From Panulirus ornatus (Eukaryota; Arthropoda; Malacostraca; Decapoda; Palinuridae): a stretch of DNA of 64,000 nt. The notes beneath the pieces are model-generated. The model ran no database searches and was not told the origin of the DNA. It saw nothing but the letters and a program-made list of their open reading frames with translations. The stretch covers positions 11,995,807-12,059,806 of the forward strand of contig NC_092228.1 in the NCBI RefSeq assembly GCF_036320965.1, in the 5' to 3' direction. Positions 24,801 to 31,540 of the stretch are shown piece by piece. Both the position numbers and the translations under genes were made by a program. Positions within the stretch are counted from its first letter, which is position 1; every line of letters starts with the position of its first letter.

Positions 24801-27800
24801 TTACTTCACCTCATGAATAATACATTTTAGTTGGATTGACTTTAGCCGCAGATGAATGTTGAATAGGAGTCAGAGGAGGGAAAGATTTTTCAGGCCCCAT
24901 AGTGTCTGAATGACTTCAGAACAGGAGTGTTTCAGTAGTTGATTGAAAGAAGATGGTCTCAGAGGTAAGGGATATGTGTGCCCCCATTTTTGCAACATTA
25001 ACCTCTGTTATATTCCCCCAACATACAAGAGCATCTCTTGAGGAGAGGCAGCATTGACAGTTTTCTTGTGTTAGTTTAGTTTTTAATGTTAAAGTGTCAT
25101 TGTTGGCATTTATAGGAGGCAGCTGAAGGAGGTTTGGTGAATAGAGACATTTAAAAGAGTTTGATCTAATGAACTAGTCAGGGGCAGGATTGTGCAGCTA
25201 TAACATAAAGAATTAGGGGTAAAAGGCAAATCCTTAGTGTTGAGGGAGTGGTAGTAACCATCTGGAAAATTGTTGAAGTGCTTGGTAATTTACTCCAGAT
25301 CACTGAGCATGGATAACATGAGGGCTTCAAACCCTCCTCCTTCCCACTACCACCATCAGAGTGTGCCTGAGGGGCTAAATCATTCCCTACAGTGTATGTT
25401 GAAATATCCTATGTTGTGGACCTCATCTTGATGATGAGAGGAGGTCTCAGCCTCTTGACAGGATCGTAGATAGTCGGAGGGGGTTATGAAGTTTGTGTAT
25501 AGAATTAGGTGAGCAGTCGCTAAAACAAAAAATACATTATTCAATGGGAGATAGATATTATCATGGGACATTAAATTTTGGAGATTCAGGGGCCCTTGAG
25601 GCATGCAACAGGTGTGTCACAATTAGAATATGCACAGACTGCTTCTTTAAAGCAGAATTGTGAGTGGATATTATAGTTGGAGCTGTGAAAGGAACTACTG
25701 AAACTTCTGAGAGAAGTAAGATATTTGGAGAGAGATAAGATAGATGGCATTCATCATGATGAAAGTTAGTGGAATGATCATGAATATAAAGGTGAACTGG
25801 ATGGAAGGAGTTGGGTCTGTCAGAAAGGACAGGGTCTTGGGAGGGGCTAGCACTGCTGCTGCCTGATCCTTTCATTGGCAGGGAGCCACAGGTGATACTC
25901 CAGAGAAGCCTTGTACCTAGGATGTTGATAGTTAAAGGCCATAAACTTACTGGACTCCTTCATTTCTGTATTGAGTTGTTTATAATGAGAAACTGGAGAA
26001 GGAGGGAAAACTAAATATATATGGTAACAAATGAAAATGGTAAGTATATGATTCATTTAGAGGGAAAATGTTGAGGCTGGTCCAATAGCTTAGTTTTGAC
26101 AAAACAGAAAGTAAGACCAGCAGTCTTGTCAGATGTGCTATAAGATGGTTTTGGGCACCACTTCAGTATTCATAGATTGGTTGTAATGGTGTTGGATGTG
26201 GTAATATTAATGGTAGTTGGTATAGTAAGGCTCGTGTTCTCAACAGCTGTGGTTGTATCGGTTGTGATAGGAGCTATTGATAGCCATGGTTGTAGTAATG
26301 ATGGATGAGTAAGAGCTGTTGGTATATGGGGCATAACTGAATGTCATACTATAAGGGTTGGTGGTGATGGAGAGAGTCTCTTTATGGAATTGATGGTGGT
26401 GGTGACAGTGATGATGATGTCCATGGGGAGCTTGCATGTGATATTGAGGACTTATAGCCTGTACTGGTCTTACTCTTCTTTTCAGAATTATGTTATCAGA
26501 TTAGTTGCTAGTATATAAGAATCAGTATATGGTATATAATTAGCACAGTGACATGCAGACTTACAGATTAAGGAAAAATTAATGGTTAGATTAGCATTTT
26601 ATATTTTCAAGATATACAGAATACATTATTGGTATTCCATAAACATGATTATCAAAAATTGTAAGTTTATTATCAGTAGGATGCATTATGACCTTACTTA
26701 TATTTGTATTGCAGGTGGAGTATGAGAGCTTTGGCCAGAGCAATAGAGATGAGTGTTTTGCCAATACGTTTAGCAGGACTGTGTATGATGATGAGGCTTT
26801 GACTGCAGGTCGACTCAGTCGGAACCCATCAATACGGACAGCTGCCTCTCGTGATGCAGATGACTCTTCTTGGCGGCGTGTAAGGGCCCTTCCATCCATG
26901 ATGACAGGTGATCCATTGCACTCAGACAGGTCTCCAGATGTTTTTGTTCCAACAAAACGGACAATTTTCACTGTTCAGGGCGGAATTAGTAACCCTGAAC
27001 ATGCCCGAGCAACACCCACTTTTGTAGACAGCCAGGAAGATGATCAAGAGGTTGGCGTAACTCCATGGCATAGAAGCCACAGCCGCCCAGCCACTCCAGC
27101 AGAGATATGCAGCACGCCAACAACACCTTTGCAAGTCAGAAAAGATCATTGCTTAGATAATAGTAGCGTTCTTGAAGTGAACATACCCAAAGCTGTTAAG
27201 AAAGATAAAAAAGATAAAATCAGAGAGCAGAAAGCTTACAAAATATCCTCAAACCCTAAGTATTGACATACCAGAAAGCGTGGTAGAAATTAACCAGAGT
27301 GATAACTTGACTAAACAGACTCAAATGGAAGTAACAAACCTGGATCCTAAGTCAGATGAAGGAGCTGTGTCATCACATGAAGAAAATGAAGAACTTTCAG
27401 ATACTATTCAAAAAGAAGAAACTCCCACTCAAGACAATAAAGTAGAAAACCTGACTCCTACCTCAGAAGGTTTGGAGGTCGTATTGTTCCTGCCAGATGG
27501 TAATCAGTATTCATCCCACCAACAGGTTCAGACACAGTGTCCTACCAGCATAGCCATCACTTCTTCAATGCTTCAAATGCCACCTTGCACAACTCCACCC
27601 ATAGAATCTAAAAAGAAAGTCCTGGAGGCTGCAAATGAAGGTGTTCCTACAGTAAGGAATATAATCCAAAAGTTTAATCAGCGCATCACAGAAAATCAAG
27701 AGTTGCTTGGCAGTCCATTTCGATCACCACCCAACAGCCCTCCGTGGCAGTCTCCACGAACACAAAGAAAAATCTTAGCAGGCCTGATGGCTATCCATGA

Positions 27801-29097
27801 TAAAGAAAATACTGACATCTCCCAAAGTGATGTTATGCCCACTCTCTCACTATCACCCCATTCTTTGAATCTTGACACCAACAGTGGTGTTCTTAAATCA
27901 TTGAGTGCTTCAGTCATCGTTTCTAATTCTGAGGTTCCTCAGCAAGTGCAGCGATCTGCAAGTGGTCCCCTTGTCCAGGATAAGTCCAGCACAAACAATG
28001 GTCATGCCACAACCTCCACAGGACTTCTCTCGCCGCAGATGACTAAATTCAAGGACCCTGTTTCAGATGTTTGGAGTGTCTCGCCACCTGTCACCCCTGC
28101 TGTTAGTCCTGTGCCCACAGATGCTGACACTTCTTGTGATATGGACTTATCAGTAGAGGACACTGGACATCTCCTACATGATCGGATGACAGCATCACCT
28201 CAGCCTGAAAGCAGAAGCCCCACATCTCACCTTCGTGCACTCAGAATCAGAAAAGCCAAGGAGGAATTTCTTGCCCGTGGAGCTGCACCATTAACTACAG
28301 AACAGAGATTCAGTGGTTGTCATGACTCTGTAAAACTGAGACACAGAAGTGGCACTACAAGCACAGAAGATAGTTGGCGAGAATCAGATGAAATCTGTGC
28401 TGGTGGTTCATCACATCTTCCTTCACCAACTCCAACAGAAGAAAGTGCTCAAGATAGAGAGGAGATTCTGTACAAACCACCAAGAGTCACTTCTAGACGA
28501 CGTAACATTCCAAAAAAAGAGTCATTCCGGAGGCAGAGTGCTGGCTGCTTGCTGGAAGAATCTGCTTCGCAATTACTTTCATCACAGGTTATAAAGTCTT
28601 CTTCATCTGGAGTATTAGGAAGTGGCAAGAGACATTCACGGTATTCAGTTGAATCAGAATCTCCAGATCGAAGAAAGGCATCTGTCGACCCATCTGTTGA
28701 CTCAAGCAAATCTTCACTTGGAATATTTAAATTGTTTCGCCGCAGTAAAAATAAAGACAAGAAAGATATGCCCTCAGTACAGAGATTATGTCGACAGAGT
28801 TTGTTGGTAGATTTTGCCAATGGGAAAGGTCGCACAAAAAGTGCTTCTCCTCAGCCATACCTTGATTCCCAGCTTCATGCTTTGCCTGAAGTAGATGGTG
28901 AAGATGCTCCGGAGACTGCACGTTCCTCTACGACTCTTCCACGGGGAGGTTCTGGAGAGACCGTACCCCCTGCCCCTTCCCGCTCATGCCCTTCTTCTCC
29001 TGTTGCCCGGCATCGATCCCGCACAGCTAATTGGTTAGCCCGTGGACGTCAAATTTTCAAGAGTCGCTCCCCCTCACCTGGCAAGAAGCCACGGTGA
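3546..29097 (+). CDS. Large unnamed scaffold-like protein gene, 21 exons, 5' end missing
   Basis: Exons: 3546-3770, 4425-4493, 5112-5331, 6948-7109, 8146-8393, 8577-9071, 9252-9391, 9613-9867, 10455-10564, 12723-12894, 13453-13688, 14367-14551, 15140-15288, 17562-17811, 19600-19827, 20399-20618, 21423-21487, 21820-22034, 22229-22529, 22843-23801, 26715-29097. Every junction has AG/GT borders and matching phase; total 7,287 nt, about 2,428 codons. I do not recognise the family. Visible: acidic Gly-rich and Pro-rich N-terminal part, five F..[KR][LM].EWE motifs (8190-9750), a Lys/Glu helix (9252-9650), a coiled-coil region (13453-15288), Arg/Ser-rich linkers, nine GRWQAVVEEE-like units (22970-23670), then a Ser/Thr/Pro-rich tail ending in a basic stretch (LFRRSKNKDKK; ...SRSPSPGKKPR). 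No signal peptide or membrane segment seen. Exon 20 lacks one base and exon 21 has one extra base relative to an open frame (A-rich sites), more likely assembly indels than decay because all splice sites are intact. A cytoskeletal or scaffold role is inference from composition only. Confidence 0.85.
4425..4493 (+). CDS. Large scaffold gene, exon 2 of visible set
   Basis: Short 69-bp exon between TCCTCAG and CAG|GTACTC, phase 0 in and out, encoding 23 residues (GGAERPRQPHRSPEAC...). It is supported by splice signals and an open frame. The shortness makes it the least certain of the early exons. Confidence 0.6.
4965..5067 (-). repeat. Dispersed repeat, copy 1
   Basis: The reverse complement of this stretch matches 57860-57940: both share CACCCCATGC, ATCC(C/T)GTGAGC and CACAAAGGGT blocks around a CAAAAGGATTACAG core. 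It sits directly before the acceptor of the exon at 5112. I cannot classify it from two copies. Confidence 0.7.
5112..5331 (+). CDS. Large scaffold gene, exon 3 of visible set
   Basis: Acceptor CCACCTCAG, donor CTCG|GTAAGT; enters in phase 0 and leaves one base over. Encodes a basic Pro-rich segment: LDPRVPASLPMTPPSPRR, then SNWTKVKKAFLTGQQQ, then PPSPSKKTAFHFDAPPPH. S/T-P sites are abundant. Confidence 0.8.
5780..6000. repeat. Tail-to-tail inverted retrotransposon 3' ends
   Basis: Left arm about 5785-5885 (TTACACATGACAGCTA ... CCTGGCGCTACCTCGCTAACG ...) is the reverse complement of the right arm 5908-5995 (GCGTTAGCGAAGTAGCGCCAGG ... TAGCTGTCATGTGTAATGC), separated by about 25 AT-rich bases. 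The arms are the 3' tail of the retrotransposon family seen complete at 59-61 kb, facing each other. Confidence 0.85.
5905..6350 (-). mobile_element. Decayed non-LTR retrotransposon 3' part
   Basis: On the minus strand this aligns by eye, with many mismatches, to the 3' end of the young copies at 59195-60358: the 3' hairpin, the GGTTTACCCC...GACGCTTCACAT block, the AATTGCCACCACGTCGACC region and the end of the reverse transcriptase frame. Frames are broken. Lies in an intron of the large scaffold gene. Confidence 0.8.
6355..6450 (-). mobile_element. tRNA-like SINE fragment
   Basis: The minus strand reads GGGGTTAGCGTTCCGAACTA, then GTTCGAATCC, resembling the A-box and B-box of a tRNA-derived SINE, then a TTGGAGGGTATTGTGTTCTA tail. 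The same tail appears in the neighbouring copies. It is not a functional tRNA gene: no cloverleaf could be completed. Confidence 0.6.
6600..6715 (-). mobile_element. Second tRNA-like SINE fragment
   Basis: The minus strand carries GTTAACGTTCCCGAATACC, then GGGTTCGAATTCTGG and a GGAGGGTATCATGTGTTCTA tail, like the copy at 6355-6450 but diverged. Confidence 0.6.
6720..6814 (+). mobile_element. Third SINE fragment, opposite orientation
   Basis: Plus strand has GTTAGCGTTCCCAGATACGA, then TTGGGTTCGAATCCTGAC and GGGAGGGTAATGTATATATT, i.e. the same A-box, B-box and tail order as the two minus-strand copies. It ends at the (TA)n tract. Confidence 0.6.
6815..6879. repeat. (TA)n microsatellite
   Basis: Uninterrupted TA dinucleotides, about 32 units, just after the SINE tail and about 70 bp before the acceptor of the exon at 6948. 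Confidence 0.98.
6948..7109 (+). CDS. Large scaffold gene, exon 4 of visible set
   Basis: The acceptor is a tandem CCCCCAGCAG: splicing after 6947 adds an Ala codon, splicing after 6950 omits it, both in frame. Donor CGG|GTGAGT at 7110. Encodes (A)VDSSALYDFDSPMATLEV and then a repeated Ser/Thr-Pro-Gln segment (STPTPSPQPHSTPSPQPH). Confidence 0.8.
7110..8145. other. Intron, with a 54-bp direct duplication
   Basis: Mostly unique sequence. Bases 7876-7981 hold two copies of a 54-bp unit around TCATTGTGTGATCTGGAAG...AACTTTAAATTG. A poly-A run lies at 7789-7803. No coding signal seen. Confidence 0.7.
8146..8393 (+). CDS. Large scaffold gene, exon 5; two EWE motifs
   Basis: Acceptor GCCTGCCAG, donor AAG|GTTCGT. 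Begins in phase 1 with the Gly codon split across the intron, then VQRNLADLQKSLSGEFSRR. Contains two copies of the motif: EFSRRLQEWEK (about 8190-8220) and EFRKKLHEWEK (about 8337-8370), followed by a Lys/Glu run. Confidence 0.85.
8577..9071 (+). CDS. Large scaffold gene, exon 6; two more EWE motifs
   Basis: Acceptor GTGTAG, donor CTG|GTGAGT, 165 codons in phase 0. Motif copies DFRKKLTEWEI (about 8649-8680) and EFNRKMAEWER (about 8745-8777). Then a tandem Ser-rich run built on QVKSSASAG (copies QVKSSASAG, QVKSSASSG, QVKTSASAS) and a basic KIKKIKASK segment. Confidence 0.9.
9252..9391 (+). CDS. Large scaffold gene, exon 7; charged helix
   Basis: Acceptor CAACTCAG, donor CCAG|GTGAGG, leaves two bases over. 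Encodes GKADGGHKGRDKSDKELQWL and then a heptad-like Leu/Glu/Lys helix that continues into the next exon (LERQAR-LEKMRQ). Confidence 0.85.
9613..9867 (+). CDS. Large scaffold gene, exon 8; fifth EWE motif
   Basis: Acceptor AAACCTTAG, donor GAG|GTAAGT. After the end of the charged helix comes a compact block, KKKEIYIKTSTGEFRFEGIS, then the fifth motif TFTKKLYEWEERRGI and ESSTIALLDPNY. This is the least low-complexity part of the protein and the best query for homology. Confidence 0.9.
9960..10094. repeat. (GT)n and poly-T simple repeats
   Basis: A (GT)10 run at about 9962-9981 and a 17-base poly-T at 10078-10094, both inside the intron after exon 8. Confidence 0.9.
10455..10564 (+). CDS. Large scaffold gene, exon 9 of visible set
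   Basis: Acceptor TTGCAG, donor CAGG|GTAAGC. Encodes RSKSESSMVADLVPTS and then a Ser/His-rich SLNELDTDDPGLQ. Phases match both neighbours. Confidence 0.85.
10565..12722. other. Intron, mostly unrecognised
   Basis: Apart from the retrotransposon tail at 11155-11545 I see no gene, RNA or repeat here. The ORFs on both strands are short and of intron-like composition. Confidence 0.6.
11155..11545 (-). mobile_element. Retrotransposon 3' tail, probably two nested tails
   Basis: Minus strand carries the family's 3' hairpin twice: at about 11162-11190 (CTCCCGCGTTTGCGAGGTAG) and at about 11395-11440 (a decayed GCGCGAGATAGCGC form). Between them is the CATACACATG-rich tail sequence, and after them the TAGCTGTCATGTATAATGCA block. 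Two hairpins in one orientation suggest one tail inserted into, or next to, another. Confidence 0.7.
12723..12894 (+). CDS. Large scaffold gene, exon 10 of visible set
   Basis: Acceptor CATCTCCAGCAG is again a tandem NAGNAG: use of the first AG adds Ala, use of the second (after 12725) omits it, both in frame. Donor GCAG|GTGAGT. Reads (A)ENKAASEPTLAADDPVT and then an acidic Pro-rich segment ending TRNIDSSG. Longer ORFs in other frames here are shadows. Confidence 0.85.
13453..13688 (+). CDS. Large scaffold gene, exon 11; coiled coil start
   Basis: Acceptor CTTCTTTAG, donor CTTG|GTAAGA. Starts SEEDVTRRRRADDDEDVV, then LLHENMSLLDKLRQQEDL, a heptad-like Leu pattern that continues through the next two exons. 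Confidence 0.9.
13725..13975. repeat. Diverged minisatellite of about 35 bp
   Basis: About seven diverged units containing GTGGGTGAAGGGCACCACCT or variants (GTGTGAATGAGGGGTGCCACT, GTGTGAGTGAAGGGCTCTACC), starting about 35 bp after the donor at 13689. A second, similar-period run (GAGTCTGACTTAGGTAGTATC-like) is at 14035-14135. Confidence 0.8.
14367..14551 (+). CDS. Large scaffold gene, exon 12; coiled coil
   Basis: Acceptor GCTGCAG, donor GAG|GTAAGG. EKLHRQVTIMKDSSSTPLEG, then a strong helix: NQRLISQLRARIVELEMRG and HLMEEKEQLE. Phase 0 at the end joins RAFKLHKEHE of the next exon. Confidence 0.9.
15140..15288 (+). CDS. Large scaffold gene, exon 13; end of coiled coil
   Basis: Acceptor CTCCCTCAG, donor ACAG|GTGAGA. 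RAFKLHKEHETEIAESLVQR continues the helix, which ends at about LQDAGAEVNIQTVQ. Confidence 0.9.
15860..16880 (+). mobile_element. Decayed jockey-like retrotransposon RT relic
   Basis: Translated pieces in shifting frames resemble the reverse transcriptase of jockey-clade elements: a CCGVPQEPSSFF piece near 15935 (compare the GVPQG-x-LSP motif), then DLPVPLNRLGIIYDVHLH near 16210-16255 (the region after motif 7), and HTGDIEHLLL near 16815. Many stops. It is a different family from the hairpin-tailed elements. Confidence 0.6.
17562..17811 (+). CDS. Large scaffold gene, exon 14; acidic/basic segment
   Basis: Acceptor CCCAACAACAG, donor CAG|GTGGGT. SVAGEEHLSEDIHEEQEAKE, then a Glu/Lys-rich stretch, then basic REHRKVKKAPPKKVQKLHNL and LTADLLLQ. 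Phase 0 exit joins AKRLEQALVAKHG. Confidence 0.9.
18475..19240 (+). mobile_element. Young hairpin-tailed LINE copy, 5'-truncated
   Basis: Near-identical to the copies at 59-61 kb: from GVDLAADGTMEAEVDH through the end of the reverse transcriptase ORF, then the 3' UTR (CATGTGAAGCGTCTGGGGTA...), the hairpin CTGCCTCGCAAACGCGGGAG, ACAGCGACAAAG and an A-run passing into TATATA. The 5' truncation point also abuts TATATATTTATATA. The frame ends early at TAA 18985-18987, 17 codons before the stop in sister copies, and one Arg of the TRRRGRP motif is missing. Confidence 0.95.
19600..19827 (+). CDS. Large scaffold gene, exon 15; Arg/Ser-rich
   Basis: Acceptor CCCCAACAG, donor CAT|GTGAGC, phase 0. AKRLEQALVAKHGLNRRPDI, then Arg/Ser-rich SSYRQRSLRGRSSLRLV and ATPARTWSSIEAITVPGD. 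Confidence 0.9.
19918..20175 (+). mobile_element. Decayed repeat ending in the same 3' hairpin
   Basis: After a short (TA)n comes CCTGGGGATAGGGGAGAGAG, then a conserved-looking TTCCCATGTATTTCCTGCAT block, ending in GCTACTTTGCTAATGTGGGA, a decayed form of the CGCTACCTCGCTAACGCGGGA hairpin shared by the LINE copies. Its 5' part does not match the LINE body, so it may be a second element using the same 3' end. Confidence 0.6.
20399..20618 (+). CDS. Large scaffold gene, exon 16 of visible set
   Basis: Acceptor TGCTACAG, donor AGAG|GTGAGG. ESGSWDGTVGVGQEVAST, then SYSCDPQDLLAMNAELSR and a short helix KELRTEMMKMWSFRG. Confidence 0.9.
20888..21175. repeat. Direct duplication, about 145 bp, intronic
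   Basis: Two copies beginning AATGTAAAAGAA(C/T)AAGATT (at about 20888 and 21033) and ending GTATGGGATAGAAAG(T/A)GAGG, differing at a handful of sites. Surrounding sequence is purine-rich and AAGGA/ATGAG-like. Confidence 0.85.
21423..21487 (+). CDS. Large scaffold gene, exon 17; 65 bp
   Basis: Acceptor CTTTCATCAG, donor AAG|GTGAGC. Short Ser/Thr/Glu-rich exon (DSTSPESETSEPMSARDLEE). Phase 1 entry and phase 0 exit both fit the neighbours, which supports it despite the length. Confidence 0.75.
21820..22034 (+). CDS. Large scaffold gene, exon 18; Ser/Arg-rich
   Basis: Acceptor TTTTCCCAG, donor ACAG|GTCTGG. AGTDQMVAEANEVFQSIALL (short helix), then GRSPSTRSQRSPSATSLSKH. Confidence 0.85.
22229..22529 (+). 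CDS. Large scaffold gene, exon 19; polyGln/polyGlu
   Basis: Acceptor TTTTCGGCAG, donor GAG|GTGTGG. RSANSTPSRRDSYRQQQQQQ, then poly-Glu, then a hydrophobic block ISVFLPGGATLGELLMRTQQ, and a Ser-rich end SRSHSPSPSIASSAPEAE. Confidence 0.85.
22843..23801 (+). CDS. Large scaffold gene, exon 20; nine GRWQAVVEEE units, frame break
   Basis: Acceptor GTGTTTTACAG, donor CAG|GTGAGG. Starts SSPRLDEDEDSISLAGTW. Between about 22970 and 23670 are nine units of about 20 residues with core K-G-[RK]-W-[QH]-x-V-V-E-E-E. Units 1-6 read in the entry frame, which then runs through poly-Glu encoded by (GAA)n and stops at TAG 23476-23478. Units 7-9 (QKKSKGRWQAVVEEEDE onward) and the exon end read in the -1 frame. 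The exon is 959 nt where 960 would keep phase. One base is therefore missing somewhere in 23340-23478, most simply in the A-rich GAA tract. Confidence 0.8.
23395..23470. repeat. (GAA)n/(GAG)n microsatellite in coding sequence
   Basis: About 20 GAA triplets followed by GAG triplets and more GAA, encoding poly-Glu in the entry frame. The apparent frame break lies within or just after it. Confidence 0.95.
23802..26714. other. Last and largest intron of the scaffold gene
   Basis: Holds an endonuclease relic on the minus strand (25330-25880) and a TGG/ATGG-rich degenerate tract at about 26165-26425 whose His-rich minus ORF is a composition artefact. I recognise nothing else. Confidence 0.6.
25330..25880 (-). 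mobile_element. Decayed jockey-like endonuclease domain
   Basis: Minus-strand pieces read SYLSPNILLLSEVSVVPFTA (like the LSET motif of LINE endonucleases), SRAPESPKFNVP, SDCSPNSIHKLHN in another frame, and IGYFNIHCRE, a degenerate form of the GDFNxHH motif. Stops and frameshifts interrupt it. Together with the relic at 15860 this indicates an older jockey-clade family in the introns. Confidence 0.6.
26715..29097 (+). CDS. Large scaffold gene, terminal exon; Ser/Pro-rich tail, frame break
   Basis: Acceptor GTATTGCAG, phase 0 entry. Frame 1 reads VEYESFGQSNRDECFANTFS to a TGA at 27264-27266. The frame that continues to the TGA at 29095-29097 opens only after 27180, so the switch lies in 27181-27266. 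Dropping one A from the six-A run at 27207-27212 joins the two smoothly (KKDKK then IKSESRKLTKYPQTLSIDIP). The exon is 2,383 nt, one more than a multiple of 3. The tail is Ser/Thr/Pro-rich, with a basic cluster near 28710-28770 (SSLGIFKLFRRSKNKDKK) and a basic C-terminus (TANWLARGRQIFKSRSPSPG). Confidence 0.85.
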
Positions 29098-29441
29098 CAC
29101 GAAGCATACAAACTTCCTCCAGATAATTTTATTCAGTGTTAAGTGAAGCTCCTTGTCATTGCAGAAATATGTACATTTTTCTTGCTGTTATGGAGTTGAT
29201 ATATGCCTTGTAAGAATGGTCGACCTGCGTTCTTGGAAAGTATTTAACAATAACTGACACCCAAACTCATTGTCATCTTTTGCGCATCCAGTGTTTAATT
29301 TTTTGTTCTGTGTAAAATTGAGGAAGAAATATCATGAACATTTCATGTCAAACTGTGATTACAAGGAATTGTGAATTCAAGAAATAAGAAGTTCGATCTT
29401 GTAAAAGGAACTCAGATTCGTTTTGATTTACAAATGTTGCT

Positions 29442-29443
<2 letters not shown>

Positions 29444-29503
<60 letters not shown>
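29444..29503. repeat. (TA)n microsatellite
   Basis: About 30 uninterrupted TA units about 350 bp after the stop codon. Confidence 0.98.
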
Positions 29504-31362
29504 CCTTCATATCCCAAATCAGTGAACCTGAAATCCTTGGCAACGCTCGTCACTTATGATCGTGCTTTTATCCAACATTATGTAGCAATCAAGCCAGTGC
29601 ATGCTAACTGCATTCAAAGCATCGTCCTGATCACCAGAAGAAACCGTCCATATCTCCTGTACCTTCGTCTGTGTGGGGGTGATGTGCGCTTCTGCTCTAT
29701 TATGAACCTCCTGTGAACTGTTAGTTATATTCAGAAGAGTTACATGACTGTTGAACTTTCATAATAATCTCATAGGGTGTCTTGTAGTGTACGCTGTTCA
29801 GTGTAATTCCTTATGCAAAGGGAAATGCATTTGGTTATGGCAAGATTAATTTGAGGTAATTATGGTGATTGCTTATTAGTTCTGAGAAAAAGTACAATTG
29901 CTTAATGTATTATAACTGGTATCACTAAGTAGAAAATTTTTATTCCTGGGTGAATTGAAATGTTAACATTCACTGAAACCAGTTCCATACATCAGTACAA
30001 TTGGTAATCCAGCTGTGAAAAGTAGTTCTTCAAAGGAGGAAGGATTTTCTGTTTGTAATGATTCGTGTAATATTTTAAATACCTCATTTTCATCATCGCT
30101 TGAAATGTTTCCTACCAGGTACAGCAATGTGTATGAAGGACCAAATCATGAAGTGTGTCTTGCATTGTTCAGTACTAACATGAATATGTCTGCTTAAGTG
30201 TTCACGCTAACTGTTCATATATGACAAGGAGCCACAGTACTGCTATGAAATGACCCACAGTGTACGTAAAAATCGTTACTACTGACCTAGTTCGACGACA
30301 GTTTTGTTCGCCATTGCTCTAGAATGGAGTACTCTAGTATTGTTCTTGAGTACTCTAGTATTTTTCACGTGTTTAGATATTCATCAGTACTCAGGTTTAT
30401 CCATGAACATCCTGGTGTTGTTCATTAGTACTTTGGCATCCTTGATCAGTGCTGTGAAGATTTATATGATTATTCTGGTAATGTTTATTCTGGAGTTGTT
30501 CATCAGTCTTCTGCTCTTCATCAGTTTAATAATGTCCATTAGTACTATGGTATCAATAAACGGGGCTGTATTGTTTCTCAGCACCTTGGTACTAATATCA
30601 TTATTTTGATGTTCATCAGTGTTCCTCATCAATACTCGGGTGTCGTTCACCACTGGTGTGGCAGTGGTTCTCATGCGTTTTCTGTTGTTGCTGGTTCATA
30701 CTCTGGTATAATTTGCTGGCACAGATTTCATTAACTGACTCTTTCGTCACAAAACTCATTGGTACATTGGACAAGTGGAACTAGATCAAGGTAAGATCAA
30801 TTATCATACTTGGAATATCTTCCTTAAGAGCCCTAGTTATTCTTTATGAAAAAGAAATTTGGTGTTTAAGTGTTGGCATCTGTGGGCCTTTTGATGGAAT
30901 AGAGAAATAAGAACGAAAGTTAATTGACGCTAGCAGGATCCGTTTGGACACGAGCATATTCCTTCGTCTATGAAGATTGTAAAACTTAAATGACGTGAAA
31001 TACTACTGTTGTATTTTTGGAATTAGTAAAAATAAAATCGACTTGTGAATAACAATGCCTGGAGTATATTGAGACCACTGCACTGCATTGTCTGACTGAC
31101 TACTCTACATACTATGACTAACTATCTGTTCTGTATAAAAGTTTTTTGTATATACTGTATAATAAATGCAGATTTTTTTCACTCCATAGGCAAGATATGA
31201 GATATATTCAGAGCACGATGGCGATCTAATACACAATGAATTAGCCAAGGTTGGAGCCCAAATGTAAAAAGTTTTTTGTAATTTGTCTATCCCGTGTAAA
31301 CGGATTCTAAAGTCTTATGTAAGCTTAAGTAAGGTATATAGATGTGTATATATTTTCATGTT

Positions 31363-31368
31363 AATAAA
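31363..31368 (+). terminator. Candidate poly(A) signal for the scaffold gene
   Basis: AATAAA in ATGTTAATAAAGATGGGG, followed within 40 bp by a TTTTCTGGTTCTT stretch. Alternative AATAAA hexamers at 31161 and 31510 could also be used. Confidence 0.5.
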
Positions 31369-31540
31369 GATGGGGTATTATAGTATCCATGTGTATTTTC
31401 TGGTTCTTACTTAACTTAGCATAAGACTTGGAAAAAAAGAATGTTTGCCATTTAAATGTCTTGGTGCTGAACGATCATTACATATAATGTATCAACGTTA
31501 ACATTTGTAAATAAATGCAAATTTGTATATACTTCATTAA

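Larger units (their letters stand above)
29098..31540 (+). other. Probable 3' UTR of the large scaffold gene
   Basis: No exon-like ORF follows the stop. AATAAA occurs at 31161-31166, 31363-31368 and 31510-31515, with the second preceded by TTTTCATGTT and followed by a T/G-rich stretch. A (TA)n tract lies at 29444-29503. Bases 30310-30690 hold a diverged repeat of about 30 bp built on TTCATCAGTACTCTGGTGTT. The exact end cannot be fixed without RNA data. Confidence 0.55.
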
